Positions 20,106-30,726 of a stretch of 64,000 nt of DNA are shown here, one piece after another (position 1 is the first letter of the stretch; each line of letters starts with the position of its first letter). Under the pieces are notes generated by a model that saw only the letters and a list, made by a program, of their open reading frames with translations, was not told where the DNA came from and made no database searches. The stretch covers positions 191,413,619-191,477,618 of the forward strand of contig NC_081410.1 of NCBI RefSeq assembly GCF_030272615.1, written 5' to 3'. This stretch comes from Cryptomeria japonica (Eukaryota > Streptophyta > Pinopsida > Cupressales > Cupressaceae). The position numbers and the translations under genes were made by a program.

Positions 20106-22948
20106 CTATTCTTCCATGGCATCAATGGTACTCATCTCTTGAGTGACCGTTAAGGCATCCAGATTGAGAAAGCTCTTCTGAAGAATTTGCAGTCTAGGTA
20201 ATAGGACCAGTTGAAGCTCCTTCAAATCTCTTGTCTGGTTGCTAATCTCCAATTCTATCCTTGCAGACTGAAGCTGATACCGGTGAACTATTTGCCCATA
20301 TGTAGTGAAAAAATCATATGGCATCTTGAAGTTGCTTATGTACGTCTACAAATCTGATTGGAGTTTATCCGTTTGGGTGAGCACATCATCGCAAAATAGA
20401 TGGGGTTGGCTGATTTTGCTCAACAGTAGTTTGCCCTCATCCATGGCATCTCTTATATCCTTATACTATTTCTGAAGTTGAGACCAAAGCTCATTCAGTT
20501 TCTTGACTAAGGCAGTGTTGAGTGCCTTCTCATGCTTCTTCTTTGCATTCGCTTCGGCAACTTCTTCTAGGCATTCTGCAGATTGGAGGTTGATAGGGTT
20601 GGAGATGTCAACCAGTTTGGCTTGACCACCAGTTGCCTTTGGATTCTCTGCTTGTTTGGCTTTCTCTGTTTCCTCCTTTTGTGCGGCTCTTTTCTTTTCT
20701 TCTTCTTCTTTCCTCAGTTCTTCCTTCTTCTTAGTTGCTTCCTGCTTCTTCTTTTCTTCCTCCTTTTTCTTCTTCTCCTCTTCTTTCCTCTTCTCCTTTT
20801 CTTCCCTCTTCCCCTCTTCTTGTTTCCTCTTATCTTCTACTTTCTTTTTCTCCTCCTCTTTCTTTTTCTCTTCCTCTTTCTTTTTCTCTTCCTCTTTCTC
20901 CGCTTTCTCCTTATCAGCCTTTTCCTTGTCTAGTTTCTCCTTTTCTGCTTGTTCTTTATCTTGCTTCTCCTTCTCGGTGTCCAGAGTGACATCTTCAACA
21001 TCCAATGCATCAACATCAATAGTGTCAACCTGTTCTGTTACTCTTTCACCTTCACCATCAAATACCTCATCCGGTTTGCTGAGGATAGGTTAAGGTCTTG
21101 TTCGGCCTTCTTGTTGGCCTCAGACACTTGATGTAACCAGATAGCAGCTTTGACATGTAAATGAGTGTCTTTCTCCACTTCAGAGGTTTTGCCCTCTAGT
21201 AGCCTAAGTCTTCTTCTTCTCATGAAGAAGAGACCTTTATGTGTGTCCATTATCTCAAATAATTCAGAATTGGAGGCTTTAGGAAAGTACTAAGCAAATA
21301 CTTTCTCCCTTATTTCTTATTCAATGGAAATGCACCATTTGTTTTCCAAAGAATTATACAAAGAATCAGGTGTCACCAATCTAATTTCATATGGCGACCG
21401 GTCATTACCACATAAATATTTTATCATTTCCTGTTCTATTTCTTCCTTCTCATTATCAGAAAAATCATCAAAATATTCTTTTAAATCATCAAGCACCTTT
21501 CTCTTAATAATATTTAAAGTCCTTTGACAATGTGTCAGAGGCTTGTAAGAAGAGATGTCTATGTTTACTGGTGTTGATGATGCAGACGCAGTACTGACAG
21601 ACTTAGCCTTCTTGCTTGATTGTCGGGTTTTCTTAGGTTGCACTTACAGGTTGGTATCTTCTGACTTAGGTGAGTTGCTTTTGGTCTTCCGCTTCCTCTC
21701 AAACACTTTAGCAGGTGCAACTTCCGGTTTCTTCTTGGCAGGTGACCACTTGGTCACTTTAGGACTTGTTGTGGTAACCGGTGCCAATACCGATGGCACT
21801 GCCTTGCCCTTTTTCACCATAGGATTTTCAATCGGTGTTATCCTATCTAAGTAGGTGTCGGTTCTCTTTTTCTTTGCATCAAGAGGCAAGGCAAGAAGGG
21901 TGGAGGCATACCCATCTAACATGTCATACATCACCTCATACCCCATAGGTTCTACTTCTTCCTGTCTTGGCTCTACTGCTTCCATTATGTACTCATCTAC
22001 TTTAATGATAAAGCAGATGTCCTCTTCATATTTCTTAACAATATCCCTAGATATCCTTATCCTTTGGCTCATCTTTTGCTTGAATTCATCAAAATATTTA
22101 TTCAAGACCTTAGGATATCCGGTTCCCACTGCTTGGAGACTTTCCCTAATTTGTTTGGTGAACGGTTGGTCAATAGACCATTGAATATCACTGACTCCCG
22201 GGAAATAGCCTTGAAAGTAGAAAAGTAGACCTACCAAAAGTTGTCCAAATCTGAATCTTAAGGCACTGTCCTATTTGATGGACTTCAAGTTCAATAGAAG
22301 TTGCTTCTGCAAACAGGTGCATAGATCAAATGAGGCATTCTTCTTGATCATTTTGTGGGCGGCATTCACCGCAACAACAGGGACATAGTTTATTCTATTT
22401 GCATAAAATACTTTGTAGCCAATCACCATGCAAGTGTACTTGACAAAATCATCTTTGACGAGATTGATAGTCATTCCCCGTTGATCGCTCAGAGAACCAG
22501 TGAGTTTGGTCATTTAAGCCTTGATGACATTCCTTAGGGCTAACACCTCACCACTATTGCTAAAACCAGTTACGACATGAATTACTTCAGAAGTAATGTC
22601 ATGCGTCCTCTCAAGATACATCTTGTTGCCATGCACTCTACTTAGGATGATGCATATGTGCTCTTCAATGAATTCTTCAAGGAAATAAACAACATTGTGT
22701 AGTTTCTTCCTCTCTAGGATGTTGTATTCCAGTTTGATTTTCCTATCATCCCCACATAATAGACCTAGCTGGGAATGAATCGCTAGGGATCCTAGGTCTT
22801 CCAATTTATAGTCAATGTACCCTAAAATATCTTCTTCAACAATGACTCTGGCAGGTATTTGGGACAGTTCATTGTATTTCATCTTCCTTTGAATAAATTC
22901 AGCTGGGTCCATAGGTACACAAGAACTGGAGTACGATGTAGAAGCCAT
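20106..22948 (-). pseudogene. Large unknown frame (ORF2) of the copia-like element
   Basis: A minus-strand coding stretch starts MASTSYSSSCVPMDPAEF at 22948. It stays in one frame to about 21038, then shifts by one and runs to 20106, about 950 codons with a few stops (for example TAA at 22514). The N-terminal ~300 residues look globular (a run near HDITSEVIHVVTGF and later VVAVNAAHKMIKK). A Lys/Pro-rich basic segment follows near 21700. The C-terminal third is a Lys/Glu-rich coiled coil (20466-21005). No polymerase, protease or integrase motif is seen. It occupies the usual place of pol. I do not recognise the family. A captured or lineage-specific accessory protein is possible. Confidence 0.55.
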
Positions 22949-23387
22949 GATTAATAAGAATTTTGAGAAACACCTTCATAATTTTGAAATTTAGGGTTTG
23001 CCAATGCAACTCACACCACACCGCTTTGGTTGCTTGATTACCGCTTGGTGTTCTTCACTTGTTTGATTGTAAATATCTCTGGATTCTTTTGCAAGATTTG
23101 AAAATCCCTCTAAATCGCAAGTCGAATCGCCTTTTGTCGCTCTACTCTTGAAAATTTCTTCGCTCATAAACTGATAAGTAAAAATGACGTTAAAATTCAT
23201 TTTGAATAAATTCTTCACCTACCATAATAAATGCATCACTGTTAGGGTATAAACCCTAATTTTTCCTTTTACCACTTCCAGTCTTCTGCCGACTGACAGG
23301 TAACATATACCAGTTTGGGTTTTTACCGATATAAACCGGGGGTTCGAAACATTTGACCGATTTGTTCCCCCTAAGCTTTTCTGAAGC

Positions 23388-24674
23388 TTAGTTTGTAGGT
23401 TTAGAGACTTCCACACTAGGTGCAAAAACCAGTTTATCCTGTGACACTTCTTCAGATTTCTTTTTCCAAGTTTTATTCATTCCCACTTGAATGGTTTCAA
23501 CATCAATCTTCCCTTCTGGAGTGATCGGTATATCATCTGATAGGTTCTTTCTCATTTTGCAAGTTTTGGCAGTGTGTCCTAGTTTGTTGCAATGATAGCA
23601 TACCATTCTAGGTGTTCTCCATGGTCCATAATTCATACTTCCATTCTTCCTTCTGCATATTGTAGCAGTATGACCGCTACCATGGTAGACTAAACAAGTT
23701 GCTCTCCAACCATTTTCCACTTGATAGCTACCCTACCGATGGTCATAAGTATTATACTAGTTGGGATTCTAGTTCACGGAGGGTTCCGAAACAGCTCCTT
23801 GAGTCCTTGCATGATATCTCCCAGTGTTGTGCAAATTAGACCTGCATTCAAAATGCTCTATGCCCAAACTTGTTGCATGCATAACAGTTTCCATTGAATC
23901 TATTGGATCTAGGCTTATTGTTTAGAAAATAAGGAAAATTATTGTAGGCCTTATTTCTACACACATTAGCAATATGTCCTTCTTTGAGACAATTAAAGAA
24001 AATAGGTTTAAACTTTTGCTTACCTTTATCCTTTGATGTTGGTTGCTTCTTTGATGCTACATCTTTTGTTCCAAAGGTCTCACCTTCCTCATAACCGGAG
24101 AAACCAAGTCCAGTGGTATTCTTTATTGGTTTTGTTGATTCAAGCTTTTAGTCTAGCTTAACAGTACTCTGATTGAATTTGGCAAGTATTCCCTTTGACT
24201 CAGTGAGTTCCTTGGAAATAGTAGTATTGGATTCCTTCAAGGTTGCATTCTCAAAAATAGCCATGTTTAGTTCACCTTGCATTCCTTTTTTTTCCACTTT
24301 ACTCTCTTGGAGATCAGCGGTAAGGGCACTGATTTCTTGCTTCCGCTTGGAGATCTCATGATCTTTGTCTATTACCATATCTTCATCTTTCCTTTGGTTC
24401 TCAAGCTCTTGACACATTCTGATAGTCAGTCCTCCCAGTTCCCTTCTCAGGTTGGCATTGGATTCATTCAGTTTTTCAACTTCTTCAACTAGGCATCCAT
24501 GTCTGCTTCATCAGAAGAACTATTTTCAGTAAGCTCCATCCGTTTCTCAGCATGCTCTCTTCTTTTTGCCAAAGAGGCTTTATATTTGACTTTGAGTTCA
24601 TCATATTCTCTCTCAGTCTGAGTGAGACGATAAGTAAGTTCCCTCACAGTGTATTCCCCCATATCTCCTTCCAA
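23388..24674 (-). pseudogene. Gag-like region with coiled coils and zinc knuckles
   Basis: Three broken minus-strand pieces follow the PBS: 24489-24674 (starts MEGDMGEYTVREL, then Glu/Lys/Arg-rich), 24148-24417 (coiled coil) and 23388-23720. The last has an intact CX2CX4HX4C knuckle, CYHCNKLGHTAKTC, and an upstream one in which the second Cys is Tyr (CLVYHGSGHTATIC). Nucleic-acid binding as in copia Gag is the likely ancestral role. Frames differ between pieces, so at least two frameshifts are present. Confidence 0.6.
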
Positions 24675-24696
24675 GTGGTTAGACTTATAGAAAGGT

Positions 24697-24712
24697 TGGC
24701 TCTGATACCAAT
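24697..24712 (-). other. Primer binding site of the copia-like element
   Basis: After the LTR end TATTCATCA the minus strand reads ATTGGTATCAGAGCC, the canonical plant initiator Met-tRNA PBS. Confidence 0.85.
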
Positions 24713-25824
24713 TGATGAATACTAAGAGGGGGGTGAACTAGTATACCAAAAAATACTGAACTCAAACTCTTAAATAGTCTAGCAGTTAACCGGTATAACA
24801 TATTTACAAACAAACCGGTTAAGATAAATGCAAACCAAATAGAAAAAAAAGCATTCACCCACAAGAGCACAATCACCATAACATGAGATGTTTTGACGTG
24901 GAAACCCAAATGGCAAAAAAACCACCGTGAGCAGAAACTCACAAGTAACTATCTGTAGAATAGAAACCAGACCGGTTAAGGTCATACAATGTTCTTCACC
25001 AGAACAGATCCTGTTAGGAATCTAGATCGCTGTTAGGAGATAAGTCCTGTTAAAGACGACCTTGTGAGAAGATTTCAGATTCACAATTGTGAACCACCTT
25101 GTTAGAGGATTTACAAAGGCTTTGCTATGCCTACCCAGTTAAGGGTTTCAGACTTGTCGAAGATATGAGTAATCAACAAGTAAGTGATCTAGATACTAGC
25201 ATAGTATGCTTGGTTAGATCCTTGATAGCTCATTGTTAATGCACATTTAGCATTACTTCAGTCTTCAATATCTCCACACTTTGTTTCTTCACACATACCT
25301 AATCTCCTCTTCTATGATCGCACATACAAACCCTTATCAACAACAACTAAAACCCTAGACATGATGTCCTTATAAAGGAGTCTGATTTCATGTCGGTCCA
25401 ATAGGATTGAATTACAAGTTCCTAGGTTCAGTGCATCTAGACACATTTGGTAACATGACACAAAATCACCGCCAAAGTGTCAGTGGAAGATAACTCATCA
25501 CACAAATACCGGTTGGTAACTCAGCATAGAGTAATATTGGTTCATACAATTTACCGATTACTGGTTGTCAAAAATGAAGACTAGAAAAATGTTAACTACC
25601 GCTTGAGATCCTTGAACTGCTTGATGTCTTCATACCACTTGAGATCTTTAGTTAGTTTGTGACCGGTAAACACCTTCTGCAAAATACCGATAGTCTGAAG
25701 ACTATAATACATAATACCGGTTGGAACAATCACTGGTTGAGCATAACTCATACATAAAGAAAGTGATCACAAAAATATGTATGTATCCATCAATGACAAT
25801 CACAACATCATCAAAATTCCAACA
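24713..25824 (-). repeat. 5' LTR of the copia-like element
   Basis: 1112 bp, partner of 18587-19698, carrying ACCGGTT-type words at several places. TATA box near 25369-25375 on the minus strand. Confidence 0.85.
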
Positions 25825-25829
25825 TATAT
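25825..25829 (+). repeat. Target-site duplication TATAT (right copy)
   Basis: Matches 18582-18586. The sequence beyond resumes the chromovirus just upstream of its gag start. Confidence 0.75.
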
Positions 25830-25854
25830 GTGTGTCATGTTGGTTGTTAGGAAA

Positions 25855-26376
25855 GATGCCTCCTCATGGTAGAGGTCCAAGGTGAGGAAATCATCGTGGA
25901 ACTCGACTAAACCCTCATTGAGAAGATTCATTTGAGGTTCATCAAGAGAAACAACAACTTCATCATCAAAATGACCATAGAGTTGAGTAGCAGGGTGGTT
26001 TAGAGGGTCCCGGGTTGGTCAATTTATAACAAGATCTTCTTTCTCAATTGGAACCTCGTCAAGAGATTCCTTAGCGAGTGGAATCCCATTAGTCCCAATG
26101 TTAGGAAAGGGAATTTTCTCATACCGCTCCTTGTAATAATATAGTAGCTGATAATGATGCTATCCGGGCTAGACTTATGAGGGACCTTCTCAAATATCAA
26201 TCATCAACTTTTCATGGCACTAGCACTGTATTTGAGGTCTAGACTTGGCTTGTTGATTTAGATAGATGTTTTGTAATGCATACTTATAGTAGTAACACTA
26301 AGGCTAGATGTGATATCATGCACCTCAAAGGGTTCACATCTACATGGTGGTGCATAGAGGAACAAAAGCTTTTGTA
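25855..26376 (+). pseudogene. Chromovirus gag, N-terminal part
   Basis: Starts MPPHGRGPR, the usual beginning of chromovirus Gag, and soon meets stops. Further on the translation reads DAIRARLMRDLL and FHGTSTVFEV, then TWLVDLDRCF and CDIMHLKGF. These are the retrotransposon Gag blocks around the conserved WL..LDRCF motif. It is interrupted at 26377 by the insertion with a GTGTC duplication and resumes at 27705. Confidence 0.7.
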
Positions 26377-26381
26377 GTGTC
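26377..26381 (+). repeat. Target-site duplication GTGTC (left copy)
   Basis: GTGTC here and at 27700-27704 flank the 1318-bp insertion in gag. Removing one copy and the insert rejoins the Gag sequence. Confidence 0.7.
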
Positions 26382-27699
26382 ATAAAATTCCAACCCTAGC
26401 AATTTTAGACTAAATTATGGTCCTCACGCACGCGACTTCGAATCCTCTAGACTGACGGAGATTGGAGATTGCTCAACTTGCAGAAACAACTTCTTTCTTG
26501 GCCTCTGCATCACCCTGTTCGCACTCTACCCTAGAGAAAGGGGTAGGATAGGAGCATGGTGCCACTGTCCCCCCTTAGATAGGGGTGTGGTGCCACTGTC
26601 CCCCCTTAGATAGGGGTGTGGTGCCACTGTCCCCCCTTGGACAGGGGTGTGGTACCCTTTTCCTCCCAGGATAGGGGCATGGTGCCCCTGTCCCTGACCT
26701 ATTTTGGGGCAAGACCCTTCCTAGAGCATGCATTGTGGGTTGTGCCTCAGGAGGGAAACTCCCCCGATGTCGGCCCATAATGAAATTCAAATCCACTAAC
26801 ATGTATTTAAGGGGGCATTCATCCTCTCATTTGCATAATCTAGATAGGTCAAAGTTGGACAGATTGAAGTTGCATAAGCGATCATGCATCCAAGAATTCA
26901 AGCATTTTTTTCCAGCATTGAGTATTCTCAAGTCTCCCTTCAAGGCTAGTTGTTGGATTCAAGTCAAGGATTCAACCATTGAAGAGGAGATTGATTTCAA
27001 CATACAATTCTACACAAGCCTTTCTATCAGCTATGCTACTACAACCTCCCTTGAGGTGATTTACAATTTAGTCTTTCATTTACATCTACTTGCAAGTACT
27101 TTCTTTCATTACTTGGTTAATTCCAAAACTAGGGTTTGACCTAAAGGCAAACCCCCAATCCCAACCCATTTCCCTCTCTTTTATATGTGTAGGTTGTAGG
27201 TGTGCAGTAGTACTTTCAGATTCAGACTTCATTTGTAGAGGCAAAAAAGCCCTTCATTTCATGGATTTTTTTAGAGGATTGTGTACGTTCCCACCATGGT
27301 TTGAGCAACTTTTCCTCAAATTCATAGGGTGACTTCTTCTCGACATTTTACTACCAGATCCAGGTGCATAGCTTCATCCCATATTCTGATCTCAAGTTAT
27401 AATTAGTTCTTTGCCACTTTTGCACTACATAATTCAATCAATTCCTTTCCATTTCAAACAAGGAAGAGGAGATCAACTTAACATTCCCAATTCATTTATA
27501 ATTCAATCAACCATCTTCATGTGGAGAGATTGAATCTACTAAATTATCCTATCCTATTTCTAATGTAACATGGTGAAAAGTGTTTGAATGGTAATCAATA
27601 GCGAAACTATCATCTCTCTTTGAGGGAAAGGGTAGTTTCCTTCTTGATCTAGTATTCACCATTAATCCACCATTACAACTTCATCTCAAACTTGTTTCA
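26382..27699. mobile_element. Probable solo LTR inserted in gag
   Basis: 1318 bp with no coding sequence and a 5-bp duplication, ending TTGTTTCA. It has LTR-like features (ATTTAAGG near 26807, AT-rich 3' half) and a G/C-rich minisatellite. The left end reads ATAAAATTCC rather than TG, so the LTR identity is inferred from size and duplication. It could instead be another non-coding insertion. Confidence 0.5.
26547..26700 (+). repeat. 31-bp G/C-rich minisatellite
   Basis: Five units of GATAGGGGTGTGGTGCCAC followed by TGTCCCCCCTTA, 31 bases each and nearly identical in the first three. Runs of C and G in one unit can pair as CCCC/GGGG, so each unit could form a small hairpin. Confidence 0.85.
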
Positions 27700-27704
27700 G
27701 TGTC
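27700..27704 (+). repeat. Target-site duplication GTGTC (right copy)
   Basis: Right copy of the duplication at 26377-26381. Confidence 0.7.
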
Positions 27705-28380
27705 TTGGGAAATATTATTGGAGAGTTTTCGTGTCCAATTTCTATTTTACCATTGGAGACAAATGAGAATAGATGAGTTTCATGATCTACGTTAGATATT
27801 TATTTCCGTGGATATGAACGTTTGTTCTATGAGCTTAAAAAGTATGCTAATATTCTAGATGATGAGGCTATGTTAGTACAACACTTTGTTCGAGGTCTCA
27901 ATTCTTGCATTCATGGTGGAGTTTGGGTTTTTGAACCTAAGGCTATGGAGTTTATAGTCGAGAAGGCATGGTTGATAGAGGAGAATCTAGCCTTGGCTCT
28001 TGGCGGTCAGTTAGGTGTCCAGGTGGGTAGTGCCCCTCCACCGAGTTCGAGTGTGAGAGGTAATCAATTTCAGGCATCAGGACCTAACAAGATTTTTTCG
28101 ACACCTTCGAAGGGAGGAAATTTTCAAAAGAAATAAAAGAACCCTCAAAAATTTCAACATGCTTGTGGTGAAGGCTTTTAGTCATTGAAGGATCACAATT
28201 AGCATTGCAATAAGTACAATTAGCGAAGTTAGTCTGTTCAGAGTGTACCACAGTTCTCTAGTAGAGGTAGTGTTCAACAGTCTAGTGTACCTTCTAGAGG
28301 TAAAGGTTTTTGCAAACGAGGATGTTTTTCATGCGGTCAACAAGTTCACATTGTAGTTAATTGTCCATAGAAAACCACTC
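27705..28380 (+). pseudogene. Chromovirus gag, C-terminal part with zinc knuckle
   Basis: After the insertion the translation resumes with FRVQFLF and EFHDLR, then FYELKKYANILDDEAMLVQH, FVRGL and VEKAWLIEENLAL, which is the C-terminal half of the Gag domain. A CX2CX4HX4C knuckle, CFSCGQQVHIVVNC, lies at 28323-28364, followed by TAG. The reading frame changes between these pieces. It stops at about 28410, where a copia fragment was inserted. Confidence 0.75.
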
Positions 28381-28420
28381 ATGTAGCTAGTTAAAGACTA
28401 GCTATTTCTGAGCCCAAAGG

Positions 28421-28517
28421 GTTGAAAGCATGTGTTGTTATGGTTATCATTGATGTCAAACTTGTTGTTCCAAATAGATTTTGGTCCAGAAGCATATGTA
28501 GTAGAGATATCTTGCTA
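28421..28517 (+). repeat. Truncated copia LTR start fused to RNase H
   Basis: TTGAAAGCATGTGTTGTTAT and the next ~80 bases match the LTR start at 29062, then the sequence jumps into RNase H coding at about 28518. The rest of the 5' LTR, gag, protease, integrase and RT are deleted. Confidence 0.65.
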
Positions 28518-28821
28518 TACTCAGGTAGTATGGGTGAGATGGACACTTAGAGATATCAAGGTAACATATGATGAAGCAATTCCTCTTATGTGTGACAATA
28601 CATGTGCAATAAACATTTCAAAAAATATGGTTATGCATTCAAGAACAAAACACATTTCAATCAGATATCACTTCTCAATGGAGAAGGTTGTTGAGAAGGA
28701 AGTTTGTTGGAATATATTTCTGCAAAAGAATAGGTTGTAGATGTTTTCACTAAGGCATTGGCAAATGATACATTTGAGTTTCTTCGGGAGAAGCTTGGGG
28801 TTATTGCCACTCCTAACTAGG
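28518..28821 (+). pseudogene. Ty1/copia RNase H C-terminal fragment
   Basis: The translation contains CDNTCAINISKN and HSRTKHISIRYHF, the conserved C-terminal blocks of copia RNase H, followed after a frameshift near 28735 by VFTKAL and FEFLREKLGV. Everything upstream of this in pol is missing. It sits in the chromovirus between gag and protease. Confidence 0.8.
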
Positions 28822-29048
28822 TGCATTATGAAGGTGCATCTTTCAAGGGGGGCTTTCATGACTATTTCAATTCCTGGATTTATGTTGTGGTTGCTCTCAA
28901 GGGGAGCAGTGGAGTGTGTGAAGGTGTTGTGGCCTTTCTCTTTGATGGAAAAGGGGGGAGAAAGATAACATTACTACGAAGTGAAAGTGAACACAATTTC
29001 TGATAGAGCAATATGTTTTGCAGTTTGGTCAAGTGTTGCCATCAATGA

Positions 29049-29061
29049 CAAAGGGGGAGAT
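29049..29061 (+). other. Polypurine tract of the deleted copia element
   Basis: CAAAGGGGGAGAT precedes the LTR start TGTTAGAAG at 29062. Together with the RNase H fragment this fixes plus orientation. Confidence 0.8.
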
Positions 29062-30027
29062 TGTTAGAAGTATGTGTTGTTGTGGTTGTAATTGATTTCA
29101 AACATGTTCTAAGTAGATGTTGATCCAAAAGTCTAGGTGTAGAGATATCTTGTTGTATTAGTGTTGCAGTTATTCTATTTGTTGTTCCAGAAGTGTTCAG
29201 GTTTGAAAATTGTTATTGATGTTGTTTGGTGTTTCTATCTTCATTGGCTATGTTTTGGCATTATGGATATGTTAGTTTTATGGTATGAAAATAACTTTGT
29301 GTTCTTCGGATGTTGTAGTATGATTCATAGTTGGATGTGATATTCTTTGTTGATCCTACCTTTTTGGTCCAAACATGATTTGTGGAAGGTAATTTGATGT
29401 GTTATGGGTCTCATCATAGTGTGTGAAGATCTAGATAAGAGTAATTTGAATTGGAGAATATGTTTTGGCCCATTGATTGTCTATATAGACATGTTACGTT
29501 GTGGGTAATGTTCCAGTGTTTGTGAATTGGACTTAGGAAGATGTGTTTTGGTCCCCTCTTTCTCCTGGAGTGGATCAACATGTGTCTTTTTGGTCCAAAA
29601 GGTTTATTTTTTTCTTTTGGCCAAATTGGTTCAAGCCTTAATGATCTGTCTTGTATATAAAGAATGTATTTAATTAAGTTGTGTGGTGAGACAGAGTGTG
29701 TGATGTGGATATAGATAGAGAAATTAAGTGAAGAATAGAGAAGAAGAGTTGTGTTTGAATGATATGCAAGTTGTTTGAGACTATGGCAGAAATATAAGAC
29801 AGTTTGAATTGTGTGTGTTGATGTTGTTCGCTTGATGCGGAGTTCAAGGACAACTTCATGATCAGAAGATCATTCTTTTCAAATCAACTGGTTGTATCTT
29901 TCCTTGTTGTAGTTAGCATTAGGTTTGCAAGTCATTTTTTGTATCCTGCCCCAAGAGCAGTTAGCCTTGGTCAGCAAGTCCAAAGCAACAAGCTCTTTCA
30001 TTATAATCTGATATACATAGTGGATAT
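29062..30027 (+). repeat. 3' LTR of the deleted copia element
   Basis: Starts TGTTAGAAGTATGTG after the PPT. It holds a TATA box (TATATAAA at 29654-29661) and its first ~95 bases match 28421-28517. The right end is not defined by a partner and is placed where the sequence becomes AATTAAT-rich. Confidence 0.6.
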
Positions 30028-30726
30028 TGTATATACTAAAATTTAGTCTAGATATAAATTAATTAAATATGAAGTTTTTTAATTAATTAAAGTCTTTATT
30101 CTTCTACTATATAAATAAATTTAATAATTTGTTTATATAGTTCATTTTTCCTAACTCATCCCACCTTAATTCATTTCTTCTAATTTCCTAATTAAATAAG
30201 TGAATTTAATTATTCCCCACCATTAAATTTGAATTTTTAATTCAAATTTGGACACATGTGTCCTAACCCTTAACCACCTCCTAACCTAACCTTCTTCTAA
30301 CCAACCCCCTAGCATAACCATGGGTTAACCAACCCTATCCTCTAAAACCTCCTTATCCTAATCTCTTCTAGGTTGTCTATTCTCCCTTTAGGGAACTTGA
30401 CATATTTTCTACTTGCTTATTTGTTGGCACTTGGTGAAGATTCCTTGACACTTGTCTCTCCAACAATGACATGTGTCCTCTCCTTCAACATCTTCCCTAA
30501 CTTCTTTACTTTCAACCGTCAATATCTCTAGATCTAATCCTGATCGTTAATTCGTGCCACCTCAGTCTTGGTCTTGAAAAAGATATATTTTGTGAGCAGG
30601 TGCTCACTGTGGGTTTTCCATGAACAAAATTCTAGTGTTGATGTGTTGAGTTTGTATTGTTGTTGTGTTACTGCATTAATTTTGATTTAGATTGACCTCT
30701 CAGTTTTGCCTTGGGCTCAACACACA
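30028..30726. mobile_element. Possible Tat-type LTR
   Basis: Starts TGTATATACT, has AATTAATTAAAT blocks like the Tat-type LTRs in this window, and ends CAACACACA just before chromovirus protease sequence resumes. No partner, PBS or duplication is visible, so this is tentative. Confidence 0.35.

Larger units (their letters stand above)
18587..25824 (-). mobile_element. Copia-like non-autonomous element without recognisable pol
   Basis: Two 1112-bp LTRs (18587-19698 and 24713-25824) flank 5.0 kb. On the minus strand the LTR begins TGTTGGAATTTTGATG (or TATTGGCATTTTG) and ends TATTCATCA. A PBS TTGGTATCAGAGCC follows the 5' LTR, and a PPT AAAGGGGGAGAT precedes the 3' LTR, an arrangement common in Ty1/copia elements. 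Minus-strand coding holds a coiled coil, a CCHC knuckle and a second large frame, but no protease, integrase or RT motif. It inserted into the chromovirus between PBS and gag. LTR divergence looks like several percent by eye, so it is older than the element at 3187. Confidence 0.8.

Noticed and set aside
20583-21093. Plus-strand Phe/Leu/Ser-rich open frames
   Set aside because: They are the antisense of the Lys/Glu-rich coiled coil of the minus-strand ORF2.
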